64,000 nt of DNA, taken from an uncultured Clostridia bacterium (GTDB lineage: Bacteria; Bacillota; Clostridia; Oscillospirales; Ruminococcaceae). Of the stretch, positions 27,601-36,136 are shown piece by piece. Both the position numbers and the translations under genes were made by a program. Every line of letters begins with the position of its first letter. Positions within the stretch are counted from its first letter, which is position 1. Below the pieces are notes generated by a model. The model did no database searches and had not been told where the DNA came from. It saw nothing but the letters and a program-made list of their open reading frames with translations. The stretch spans positions 62,001 to 126,000 of the forward strand of contig CANQXS010000004.1 of assembly GCA_947627875.1 (NCBI GenBank). Reading direction: 5' to 3'.

Positions 27601-28443
27601 GCATAGTTGAACGCAACGGGTATTTTCTCGCTGTAATACATATCGGCGGTAAAGCTGCCGCGCTTGCTCATATTTAATTTGGGATATACCTCCGCCACTT
27701 CGTCGGCAGTCATAAGGAGCGAAGTGTCGTAGCCGTTCTTCTGATAGGAATAGAGAAGGGCATCGGGGTCGAACGCAATATGTTCGAGGTCAATACCGGT
27801 GTCTATAATGGCTATTCTTGAGCCTGCGCCGGTATAGCCGCTTGACCAGGCTACGGGTGAACCGGTGAGAGCCGGAGAATTCGCCATGCTCGGGGTGATC
27901 GGATCGCTGAGGCTGTCGGCGGTATAGACGGTTTCTTCATAAACGTCTACAACTCCGGGGACGGTCTTGATGGCTTCGATATCGCCTCTGCGGACGTTTG
28001 CGGAAATGATATTCGCAACGAGCGTGAGGTTCCACACTACGTCGATATCGATTCCGTAGCTGCGGATCCTCGCAGCTACGTCCTCCTGCTGAAGCTCAAG
28101 CTCAGCGCGGTATGACATAGCGGCGTCGTTGTCCGCGATGTTCTTTGTGTCAAAACCGGCAGAAATGGTCGCGCTGCCCTCGACGACGATAGATACGCGA
28201 ACGTATTCTTCTTCGTCAAGAGAAACGGTCATGATGCCGTTGTCTGACGGGGCGAGATTTTCGGGGTTGCGGAGGTCGGGAATAATATCCGCATCCAAAA
28301 GCTCTAAGGATTTACCCCCCCCCCGGTTGATTTTCGTCGGCGCTTACGCTTACGGGCATTACGACGAGCATTGAAAGCAGCATCGCAAATGTCACTGCAA
28401 GCGAGAACACACGACGTAAAATCGGGTTTTCTGATAATTTCAT
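21672..28443 (-). CDS. Giant secreted subtilase with dockerin-like and cohesin-like modules; reading frame broken at a G10 tract
   Basis: Predicted secreted S8 serine protease. The ATG at 28441-28443, with AGGAG before it, starts a signal peptide (MKLSENPILRRVFSLAV..., cleavage after VSVSA). Ten G residues (28315-28324) then lead straight into TAA. With 9 or 12 G the frame would join the 2208-codon frame that begins near 28298. Counting from the internal TTG at 28298, the triad is Asp about 166 (AIIDTG), His about 249 (DFHGSHVAG) and Ser about 628 (GTSQAAPH), with a PA domain inserted around 440-520. Next come Fn3-like regions, a dockerin-like pair of DxDxDG repeats (about 793-850), a Big_2-like domain (about 1500-1580), a Pro/Glu/Thr-rich linker (about 1930-1980), a cohesin-like domain (about 1990-2100) and a CxxC-rich tail. 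No LPXTG. As written it would be OFF, or read from the internal TTG without a signal. Confidence 0.8.
22362..22505 (-). repeat. Pro/Glu/Thr-rich repeat linker in the giant subtilase
   Basis: Degenerate tandem repeats of about 12-15 bases encode alternating units such as EPAPTEPTPEEP. This is a flexible spacer between the catalytic/adhesion part and the cohesin-like module. Copy number may vary between strains. Confidence 0.75.
28315..28324 (-). repeat. Homopolymeric G10 tract (candidate phase-variation switch)
   Basis: Ten consecutive C on the plus strand, i.e. ten G in the coding strand, directly after the signal-peptide region. Current length gives TAA right after the tract; lengths of 8 or 11 reach TAG three codons later; 9 or 12 keep the giant subtilase open. 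Confidence 0.85.
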
Positions 28444-28500
28444 ATTGCATCTCCTTTTCTTTCATTGTACTGGTTTAAAGCACAAAATCTTACGCTAAAA

Positions 28501-28529
28501 ATTATACACTTTTTCAGTATTTATTACAA
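28501..28529 (-). promoter_or_regulatory. Promoter of the giant subtilase gene
   Basis: Minus strand TTGTAA (28524-28529) and TATAAT (28501-28506) with 17 bp between. It supports the true gene start at 28443 rather than at the internal TTG. Nothing else was recognised between here and 28680. Confidence 0.75.
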
Positions 28530-28675
28530 TAGCAAAGTTCAAGAAATTTATGAAAAAGTGAAAATTTTGCTACTTTTACACAGATTCGGCGGGGAAGACG
28601 CAAAAAGTTAAGGAACTTTTGACGGAAGCACGGGCGGCGGCAGCTTTGGATACATTTTCCTGTTTGATTAACTAA

Positions 28676-28716
28676 AATGCATTTGCCGCCCGCCGGCAGA
28701 CGCGGCAAGCGGCAAA
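28676..28716 (-). terminator. Possible terminator of the glucan synthase gene
   Basis: Minus strand TTTGCCGC (28709-28716) pairs with GCGGCAAA (28682-28689) across a GC-rich loop, followed by TGCATTTTAG. The long loop and short T run make this tentative. Confidence 0.45.
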
Positions 28717-28742
28717 CATTTTTATTCGGTTCGGAGGCTTTT

Positions 28743-31700
28743 TCAGGCGGTCCCGCCGGAGTCCTTCACCTCTGCTTTTTTTGGCGCGCGGGGGTCGACT
28801 CTGAGCTTACCCTCCCTGAGCGAAACTCCGCAGAGCCCCTCTCTTATCGCACGGTAATACCAGGCTGCGGAGCCGGTGTAAATCGACCAGCCGCCGCGCC
28901 CGAAGCAGTTTTTGTTTGCATAAACGTCGCCGCAGAGGTAATAAGGCTCGGTTTTGTATCTGTCCCAGCCGGCAAGAGCGCGGTTTATCGGGCTGAGCGC
29001 CTCAAGGATATTTTCGCCCTCCTCGGTAAGCCCCGCCTTCAGGCAAGCAATTCCGAGCCACACAGCGCCGTGGGTATACTGCCCGCCGTTTTCGCGCATT
29101 CCCGAGGGATAGAACCTGACGTAGCCCGGATCGGGCTCGGCGCCGTCGGAAAAAGCGGGCGTAAACAGCTTTACGACTCCTCGCTTTATATCCGCAAGCT
29201 CGGAATAGGCGCGTTCGAGCGCAGCCCTTGCAAAGCCTTCGCCTCCGAGACCTGCAAACTCCGCAAAAGCCTGAGCTATTGCGTCGATGCTGCACTCCCG
29301 GTTCTTCGGCGAGCCGAGCTCCGAGCCGTCGTCGAAATAACCCCTCAGATACTGCCCCTGCTCCCTGCCGCGGCTCTCGACTACTTCGCAGAGCTTTTCG
29401 GCGCTCTCCGCGAGCTTTTCGGCGTAATCGCAGTCGCCGAGGCGCTTTGAAAGCTCGGAAAACCTTTTCAGAACTATTATAAAGAATTCGCTGAGCCAGA
29501 CCGATTCGCCCCTGCCGTCCTTCCCGACCGAGCCGAAGCCGTCGTTCCAGTCGCCCGTCCCGATGAGCATAAGCCCGTTTTCGCCGGTCTTTCCGAGCCT
29601 GAAGTCGATTGCCCTGCGGCAGTGCTCATAAACGCTGTCGCGCCGAGAGGTCCTGAAAACCTCGCCGTAGCGCTCGCTTTCGCCCTCTTTGAGCTCTATT
29701 CCGTCGCACCAGCAGACCTTAAGCTCCAAAAGCCCGAGGTCGCCCGTCTTGTCGGCGTATTCGCAGACCGCATAGGGCAGCCAGAGCGCGTCGTCCGAGA
29801 TTCGGGTGCGTATCCCGCGGGGCTTTCGGTTCACTACTGTATGCCACCAGTGCATAACGTCGCCCTCTTTGAACTGCGCGGTACAGCAGCGAAGAATCTG
29901 TGTCTTTAACGCCCCGGGGTTCTCCGAGACTATCCCGACGACGTCCTGAAGCTGGTCGCGGAAGCCGTATGCGCCGGAACACTGATAGAACCCCGTTCGG
30001 GCGTAGATGCGCGCGTGGAGCGCCTGATACCTGAGCCAGACGTTCGCGAGAAGGTCGGTGTATTCGCTGTCCGTTTTGATCTCGATCTTTCGCTCGCGGG
30101 TGTCGGTCTGAACGCGGAACCTGCGCGGCATTTCGAGGGCGGCGCGCTCCGAAAGCCCGTAAGAGAGGTAAAAGCTGAGGCTTTCCCCGTCGCCTACATC
30201 GCACCACACCGCCCCTATAAGCCCCGAGGACGGCTCGGCGCATTCCTCCCATTTTCCGCAGAGAAAGCTCTCGCGGTCGGTGCAGGCGCAGGCGCTCTTT
30301 GAAGCGCTCAGATACATATACCCGGGAATTTCCGAGGCGGGCGAGCCGAGAATAAGCCCGTTTTCGGTCTTTTTCGGAATTATCATATCGGCGCGGGAAC
30401 GGTCGGCGCCCATACAGGGTTCAACGTAATAGCAGAGCTTCCCCTTTCCTCTCAGCCTGAGCTCGACCGAGATTTTTTTGCACATTCCCTTCGCCGAAAC
30501 GCCGACTTCGGTGCGGCATTCGTAGCCTTCGCCGCGCGAGTAATACTCCGCCTTATAGGGCGAGAACACCGCCGCCGCTCCCCTTATGAGGTCGAAGATC
30601 CCGCCGTCGGTCTTAAGGAGGAGCCGCTCGCCGAGGTTGTCGCGCTCGGGGTCGTTGTCCCAAGGGGTCAGGCGGTTTTCGCGGGAGTTGAAAGCGTAGG
30701 TGAACCCGAGCGAGCCCTCCGAAACGAGCGTTCCGAAGACAGGGTTAGATAAAATATGACACCATGGCAGCGGCGGCTTTTCATTGACGACATAAGCCGA
30801 GCCGGTAAAGCCTCCCCGCGCAACGGGCAGCTCTACCTTCTGCGGAATGGGACCCGATCCCTTTATTTCGGCATAGCTCAAGGTGTTTATTTCGGGCTGC
30901 TCCGAGGCTATCTCGTCGGTGCAGATATGGCAGGCGGCGGCGCGGCAGAGGTCAAAAAGACATTCACGCGCCCTCGAAAGATCGAGCGGGAGTATCCCTC
31001 CGCTCGAATACACCGAGCCCTCGAGCCCGAGCTCCTTTGCGGCAGAGATGAGCTCGGAATAATGAGCGCGCTCGTATCTTCCGCCGTCGTCGAAGGCAAA
31101 AACGAGCTGAACAGAAAGCCCGCAGAGCCTTAAAAGCTTATATGCGCCGAGGTAAGCCGAAAGCTTCTGCGAGTCGTTGCGGGAATTCAGGACTACGAGC
31201 GCCATAGGGATATCCGTCGCGACGGAGAGCTCCCAAAGAGCCCTCAGCGGGAGCTTATTTTTTATCACTGCCTCCCGCTTTTCGGGGGTAGTCTCCCCTC
31301 CGAAGAGAATATGGGGCAGGAGCGCCGAGGCGACCCTTCCTGCGGCGGTGTCGAGGCGGGGCAGAGCGCAGAATTTCGGGCGTCTGCGGCGTATCTCGGA
31401 GACTCGGTTTATAAGCTCCTCCCTCGAATCGGCGCAGACCAAAAACAGCGTAAGCTCGGCTTCGGCTTTCGGCGGAAGCTCGAGCGAAGCGCGGATAAAC
31501 ACGCAGGGGTCGGGCTCGCAGATCAGGCTCGGCGGTATCTCTTTAAATCGCCTGCCGATGCCGGCAATACCGTCGGGGCGGTCGAGCACCTCGCCGCGGT
31601 CAAAGCTCACGCATTCCTTTACCTCCTCGACGAAGCCTATCCCCAGCCATATCTTCTTTTCGCCGTTCACCCTCGTTGCAATAACGGTGTTCCACTCGGG

Positions 31701-34700
31701 GTCGCGCTCGAGCCGCAAAAACATCTTTGAAAACGCGGGGTGAGCCTCCTCGGCGGCGTCGGACTGAAGCGAAGGCTCGATATAGTTTATAATCGAAACC
31801 GGCAGCGCCTCGGCTGTCTCGTTTCTGAGGGCGAAGGTGCGCAGTTCGCAGGGATATTCCGAATGGAGCCTCAGCCTCATTCCGGCGGAGAGCTTTTTTG
31901 TGTTGCGGTAAAAAGCCGCTCCCTCCTCGCTGAATTCCGCGCAGAGACCTTTGGCTTTATCGGGAAGCCAGCTCAGCGAAAGCGCGTCGCCGCCGTCGCT
32001 GATAAAGCTGAATATCCCCGTAGGTCTCATCATAAGGTCGCGGGTGCGGCGGTAGACGTTTTCTGAGCGGTAAAGCGAAGCGCAGGCGCCGTTGTCGGCT
32101 ATCATCAGGGTCATCTCGCCGTTGCAGATAAGCTTTACCCTCGGCTTTGAAAGGCTGAAGCCGCTCAGAATCTCGGTCTCGCTCTCCCTCGGCTCGGGGG
32201 CGGTCTGCTTCGGCTTCAAAAGGTTGTTTTCAAAGACTGCCGTGCCGAGGTGGAAGCGCTCGTCGAGCAGTTCGAGTGCTCCCCTTACTCGCAGGTCGCG
32301 CATAAACCTCTTCTGAATTATCCCGCCGCCGAGGTAATTGTCGAGCGAGCAGAGGCTCATTCCGACGTGGTGCGCCATATAGCTGCGGACCGGCTCCGGC
32401 TTTTCAGAGCCCGAAGCCGTAAAATCGAGCGCTTCATAGAGACCGTATGAGCCGTACATTCCGTATTCCGCTATTCTGCGGAGGTTTTCGGGACCCTCAG
32501 CGCCCGCAAAGCATAGCGAAATATATGTCGAATAGGGCGAAACGACATAGCTGTTTTCGAGCCCCCGCCTTACGCCCGTATTCGGGACGCCGTGCGCCAT
32601 ATAGCGGTAATTGAGCGCGCTGTCGAAGCTGTAATAGCCGCTCTCCGAAATACCGTAGGGTCTGCCGAGGCTTTTCGCGTATTTTTTCTGCACCCAGAGC
32701 GCATATCTAAGGCTCTCGCCGAAGAGAGACCCCTCGGGGCTCTTTAAGAATATCTCGGGCATAAAGAATTCAAACATCGTCCCCGAATACGAAGCCGCGC
32801 CGCCGAAAAATCCCGAGGAGAGCATCGAGCGGGAGAGCCTCAGCCAATGGCTTTTCGGTACCTGCCGCGAGGCTATCGCCCAGAACGAGGTCAGCCTCGC
32901 CTCGCTCATAAGGTAGTCGTAGCGGTTGGGGCTCTGACTGAGGGCTTTCGGGTCGATCCCTATCGCCATAAGCCCGCGGACGCCGTCGTAAAACGCCGAG
33001 AAGTCGCAGGAGCTGATGATCTCCTCTATCCTCGAAACGAGCCTATTTGCCCTGCGGTCGTTTCCGAGCTCCTTAAGCCCCTCTTTCAGCGCAACGAGGC
33101 AGCAGATAAAATTGCCGCTGTCTACGCTCGAAACATAGGGTTGAGGGCAGATCTCAAGGGTCTGGGTATCGTACCAGTTGTAGAGATTGCCGCGGTATTT
33201 TTCGAGCCGACCGACGGTGTTAAGCGTTCTTTCGAGGCGCGAGAGCGCGGCCTCGGGATTTATGAGCCTGCGGTCGCAAGCCGCGAGCACCGAGAGCATA
33301 TAAAGCCCGATATTCGTCGGCGAGGTCCTGTGGGCGACGCGGTATACCGGCGAAAACTGTACGTTGTCGGGCGGGAGGTCGTTGTCGGCGCGGGTGACGT
33401 ATTTTTCAAAGAAGCCCCACATATCCGCAAACTGCTTCGAGAGCTCGCGGGCGTCGCGGTATTTCGGGGTCTTGTCCGAAAGGGCTATCCCCGCGTCGTT
33501 GAGCGAAAGAAGCGCAGGCATCGACGAAAAAACCGCGCCCATAAGCCTTATGAAATAATCGGGCGACCAAAGGAGCGAAAGCGCCGAGAGCTCTGCCCAG
33601 AGATAAAACCTTATCGGATTCGAGCCCGCCCGCTCAGAGGCGTCGGAGGTCGTCCAGTCCAAAAGCCGCCTGCCGGTTATAAGCCTCAGAAGGGCGGTAA
33701 AGATTGCTCTTACCGACTTTACCGAAAGTGTCGGGAGCATTACCGTGCTGTAAAGGATATACCGAAGGTTCTGCGACGCCGAGCTCAAAAGTCCGGAATA
33801 GAATCGCCGCCCGAGGGCGCGGTCGGAAAGAAACGCCGAAACGGTCCCCATTACCGACGGGAACAGCCAAAAGATCAGCGCGGCAAGGGCGGTTACCGCG
33901 GCGGAAGTCGGATATATAAAGAAGCCGAGAAACATCGCCGAAAAGACCGCGGGCGGCGTTGCGGCGCGGCGAAGATTGTCGGCGAGCTTGAGCTTTGAGA
34001 GGACTCCGTATTTTTTTGAGAACAGCTCGGGAAGGTTCTGAAAATCGCCGCGTATCCAGCGGTCGGCGCGGCGGTAATAGCTCTGGGGAGTGCTCGGAAA
34101 CCCCTCGGTAAAGCAGACATCGCCGGCGTAGGCGGTCCTTAAGAGCTCGCCCTCGAGGATATCATGAGAAAGTATCCGCTCGCTCTTAAGGCTGCCGGTG
34201 CATTCGAGCAGTGCGGCGACGCTGATAAGCCCCTTTCCGCAGAAGGTACCGCTGCCGAAAACGTCCTGATAAAGGTTTGACGATTCCTCGTCGTAGCTCG
34301 AGCGCGAGCCTATCCCGCCGAGGCTTTTTGCAAATTCTGTCCTCAGGGAATCTCCCAAGCGGGTGACCATTCGCGGGCAGATTATCCCGTAGCCCGAAAC
34401 GACTCTGCCGTTTTCTATTCTTACCCTGTTCGACGGGTGGAGCGCTATCGAGAGAAGCTCGGTGACGGAATCCATAAGCGGCTGGGTATCGCTGTCGACG
34501 GCGCATATATATTCCGTCCCGACAAGGCGCTCGGCTGCGCCGAGAGCGGCGTAAAAATCGCCCTCACCGGTCTTCATATACTTTGCGGCGTCCATAAGAG
34601 CGCCCCGCTTTCTGAGAGCACCCATATATTCCTGCTGGGTCTCGGAAAAGCTCCGCTTTCTTACGATGCAGGAAAACTTTCCCTCGCATATTCCGTTGAG

Positions 34701-35810
34701 CCTCGAAACCGTTTCGCCGAGGCTTTCGATAACCGCGCGGTCCTCGGAGGTCGTCGGGACCTGTTCGGCGTGAAGGTCGGCGAGCGCGCAGATCAGAATG
34801 TTCTCCGAGGGGTTGAGGCAGTGGAGCTTTAAAAGGCGGTCGTAAAGGCGTTCGGCGTCTTCGGGGTCAGAGACCGCCGCCGAAAGGACTATCGCGGTTT
34901 TTGTATTTTTTACCTCCTCCGAGCGCGAATCGAAGCGCATAAGGCGGGAAGCTCCCCTGCCTCGCCTAAGGATCATATCGCTGAAAGGGCGGAGGGCTTC
35001 TACTGCCGGAAGGAACAGGAGCAAAGCCGCCGCAGGAACATCTGCCCAAAGAGCCGTAATAACCGAAACCGCCGCAGCAGCGGCAAAGAGCGCAAGGGCG
35101 CAGGCGAGCGCAGCGCTCTCGGGGAGAAAGCCTTTTCGGGAGGGAAAGCTGTTTATATCAAGGTCTGTTCCGCGGTATTTTTCAAGGAGATCGTCGCAGA
35201 GCCTGAGCTCGTCGATACCGAGCTCCTCAGACGCGCCGTAGACCGCCTCTCGGTAGCAAAGTCGGGTGCGCGGGTCGCTTTCGCGGTAGGCTCTGTCCTC
35301 CGAGAGCTTTATCGCGACAGGGTTTAAAACGTCGTTTATCCTCACGGCGTCGAGGCTGCCGAGGCTCCCCAAGAGCGTAATGCAGCGGATAAGCTCCCTG
35401 TCCCAATTTTTCACAAGGAGGCATATTCTTTCGACAAGGGTATAGGTAAGCCCGAAGGCGAGATATTCAAATTCGCAGCCGTATACCCTGCGGTTTTCGC
35501 AGGCTTTGCGAAGGGCAAGGAGCGCGCCGTCGGTATCGGGGAGGCGGTCTTCCGAGGCGCGGAGCAGCGCTTCGGCAAGCTTAAAGCCGCCGTCGAGGTA
35601 TACTTTGCGGCTGTCTTTCGGCGACGGGCGGACATCGGCGCAGCTCAGGACGGTGTGAAAATTATCGGCAAAGAAAGCCGCGGCGTCGTTCGGAACGCCC
35701 GAGGCGCAGAGCTCGGAATATATCCTCTTCAGGGTCTTTATCCGCTTTGCCGTTCTTCGGGCGAGCTTTTTTATGCTCACAAGTCCCGCTTTTCTGCCGC
35801 CTTTGCTCAT
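28743..35810 (-). CDS. Cyclic beta-1,2-glucan synthase-like protein (GT84-GH189-GH94)
   Basis: A 2355-residue multimodular membrane enzyme, probably making beta-1,2-glucan. Known family members polymerise glucose from UDP-glucose (GT84), close the ring by transglycosylation (GH189) and set chain length by phosphorolysis (GH94). Visible: hydrophobic segments near 230-275, GT DxD-type motif AVDSDTQ near 439, RADRW of the RxxRW motif near 580, more hydrophobic helices near 605-700, a middle alpha-barrel region (about 790-1180) and the GH94 catalytic motif GTGDWNDG near 2085. It is shorter than the roughly 2800-2900 residues of the Brucella and Agrobacterium enzymes. The start follows the ribosome site GAAAGGAAG. 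It could instead make or degrade linear glucan. Confidence 0.85.
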   Translation of the reverse strand: MSKGGRKAGLVSIKKLARRTAKRIKTLKRIYSELCASGVPNDAAAFFADNFHTVLSCADVRPSPKDSRKVYLDGGFKLAEALLRASEDRLPDTDGALLALRKACENRRVYGCEFEYLAFGLTYTLVERICLLVKNWDRELIRCITLLGSLGSLDAVRINDVLNPVAIKLSEDRAYRESDPRTRLCYREAVYGASEELGIDELRLCDDLLEKYRGTDLDINSFPSRKGFLPESAALACALALFAAAAAVSVITALWADVPAAALLLFLPAVEALRPFSDMILRRGRGASRLMRFDSRSEEVKNTKTAIVLSAAVSDPEDAERLYDRLLKLHCLNPSENILICALADLHAEQVPTTSEDRAVIESLGETVSRLNGICEGKFSCIVRKRSFSETQQEYMGALRKRGALMDAAKYMKTGEGDFYAALGAAERLVGTEYICAVDSDTQPLMDSVTELLSIALHPSNRVRIENGRVVSGYGIICPRMVTRLGDSLRTEFAKSLGGIGSRSSYDEESSNLYQDVFGSGTFCGKGLISVAALLECTGSLKSERILSHDILEGELLRTAYAGDVCFTEGFPSTPQSYYRRADRWIRGDFQNLPELFSKKYGVLSKLKLADNLRRAATPPAVFSAMFLGFFIYPTSAAVTALAALIFWLFPSVMGTVSAFLSDRALGRRFYSGLLSSASQNLRYILYSTVMLPTLSVKSVRAIFTALLRLITGRRLLDWTTSDASERAGSNPIRFYLWAELSALSLLWSPDYFIRLMGAVFSSMPALLSLNDAGIALSDKTPKYRDARELSKQFADMWGFFEKYVTRADNDLPPDNVQFSPVYRVAHRTSPTNIGLYMLSVLAACDRRLINPEAALSRLERTLNTVGRLEKYRGNLYNWYDTQTLEICPQPYVSSVDSGNFICCLVALKEGLKELGNDRRANRLVSRIEEIISSCDFSAFYDGVRGLMAIGIDPKALSQSPNRYDYLMSEARLTSFWAIASRQVPKSHWLRLSRSMLSSGFFGGAASYSGTMFEFFMPEIFLKSPEGSLFGESLRYALWVQKKYAKSLGRPYGISESGYYSFDSALNYRYMAHGVPNTGVRRGLENSYVVSPYSTYISLCFAGAEGPENLRRIAEYGMYGSYGLYEALDFTASGSEKPEPVRSYMAHHVGMSLCSLDNYLGGGIIQKRFMRDLRVRGALELLDERFHLGTAVFENNLLKPKQTAPEPRESETEILSGFSLSKPRVKLICNGEMTLMIADNGACASLYRSENVYRRTRDLMMRPTGIFSFISDGGDALSLSWLPDKAKGLCAEFSEEGAAFYRNTKKLSAGMRLRLHSEYPCELRTFALRNETAEALPVSIINYIEPSLQSDAAEEAHPAFSKMFLRLERDPEWNTVIATRVNGEKKIWLGIGFVEEVKECVSFDRGEVLDRPDGIAGIGRRFKEIPPSLICEPDPCVFIRASLELPPKAEAELTLFLVCADSREELINRVSEIRRRRPKFCALPRLDTAAGRVASALLPHILFGGETTPEKREAVIKNKLPLRALWELSVATDIPMALVVLNSRNDSQKLSAYLGAYKLLRLCGLSVQLVFAFDDGGRYERAHYSELISAAKELGLEGSVYSSGGILPLDLSRARECLFDLCRAAACHICTDEIASEQPEINTLSYAEIKGSGPIPQKVELPVARGGFTGSAYVVNEKPPLPWCHILSNPVFGTLVSEGSLGFTYAFNSRENRLTPWDNDPERDNLGERLLLKTDGGIFDLIRGAAAVFSPYKAEYYSRGEGYECRTEVGVSAKGMCKKISVELRLRGKGKLCYYVEPCMGADRSRADMIIPKKTENGLILGSPASEIPGYMYLSASKSACACTDRESFLCGKWEECAEPSSGLIGAVWCDVGDGESLSFYLSYGLSERAALEMPRRFRVQTDTRERKIEIKTDSEYTDLLANVWLRYQALHARIYARTGFYQCSGAYGFRDQLQDVVGIVSENPGALKTQILRCCTAQFKEGDVMHWWHTVVNRKPRGIRTRISDDALWLPYAVCEYADKTGDLGLLELKVCWCDGIELKEGESERYGEVFRTSRRDSVYEHCRRAIDFRLGKTGENGLMLIGTGDWNDGFGSVGKDGRGESVWLSEFFIIVLKRFSELSKRLGDCDYAEKLAESAEKLCEVVESRGREQGQYLRGYFDDGSELGSPKNRECSIDAIAQAFAEFAGLGGEGFARAALERAYSELADIKRGVVKLFTPAFSDGAEPDPGYVRFYPSGMRENGGQYTHGAVWLGIACLKAGLTEEGENILEALSPINRALAGWDRYKTEPYYLCGDVYANKNCFGRGGWSIYTGSAAWYYRAIREGLCGVSLREGKLRVDPRAPKKAEVKDSGGTA

Positions 35811-35884
35811 ATTTAATACTTCCTTTCGCGCAGAATTTCGAGGATAGTATTTCCTTCTGCGGAAAAATTATGCGTTTTAAAGCT

Positions 35885-35985
35885 CCCTGCGCCTTCGGGG
35901 CGAAGCCCGCGCGCCGAGGGCGCGCCCGCCGCGCTTGCGCGGCGGCTGCCGCCCCCCTTTGGGGGCGGCAGGGGGCTTCGCCCCC
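35885..35985. repeat. Cluster of four GC-rich hairpins
   Basis: The gap between the glucan synthase start and the phosphoglycerate mutase promoter holds four consecutive perfect inverted repeats: 35909-35925, 35926-35945 (9-bp stem, two-base gap), 35946-35971 (11-bp stem) and 35971-35985. There is no T run after any of them and no gene. It looks like an intergenic palindromic repeat of the REP/BIME kind rather than a terminator. Confidence 0.6.
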
Positions 35986-36070
35986 CGCACTCCGCCGTTT
36001 CCCCTGCCCCTCCCTCAAAAATATTTGCAGTTTGCACAAATGCCGACACCCTCGGCGAGTTTCATTCTAC

Positions 36071-36099
36071 TTGCATTTTCCGCGTTAGTGTGCTATAGT
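36071..36099 (+). promoter_or_regulatory. Promoter of the phosphoglycerate mutase gene
   Basis: TTGCAT (36071-36076) and TATAGT (36094-36099), 17 bp apart. Confidence 0.65.
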
Positions 36100-36136
36100 T
36101 GGAAACGAAAAAACTGATTCCGAAGGAGTTTTTGAT

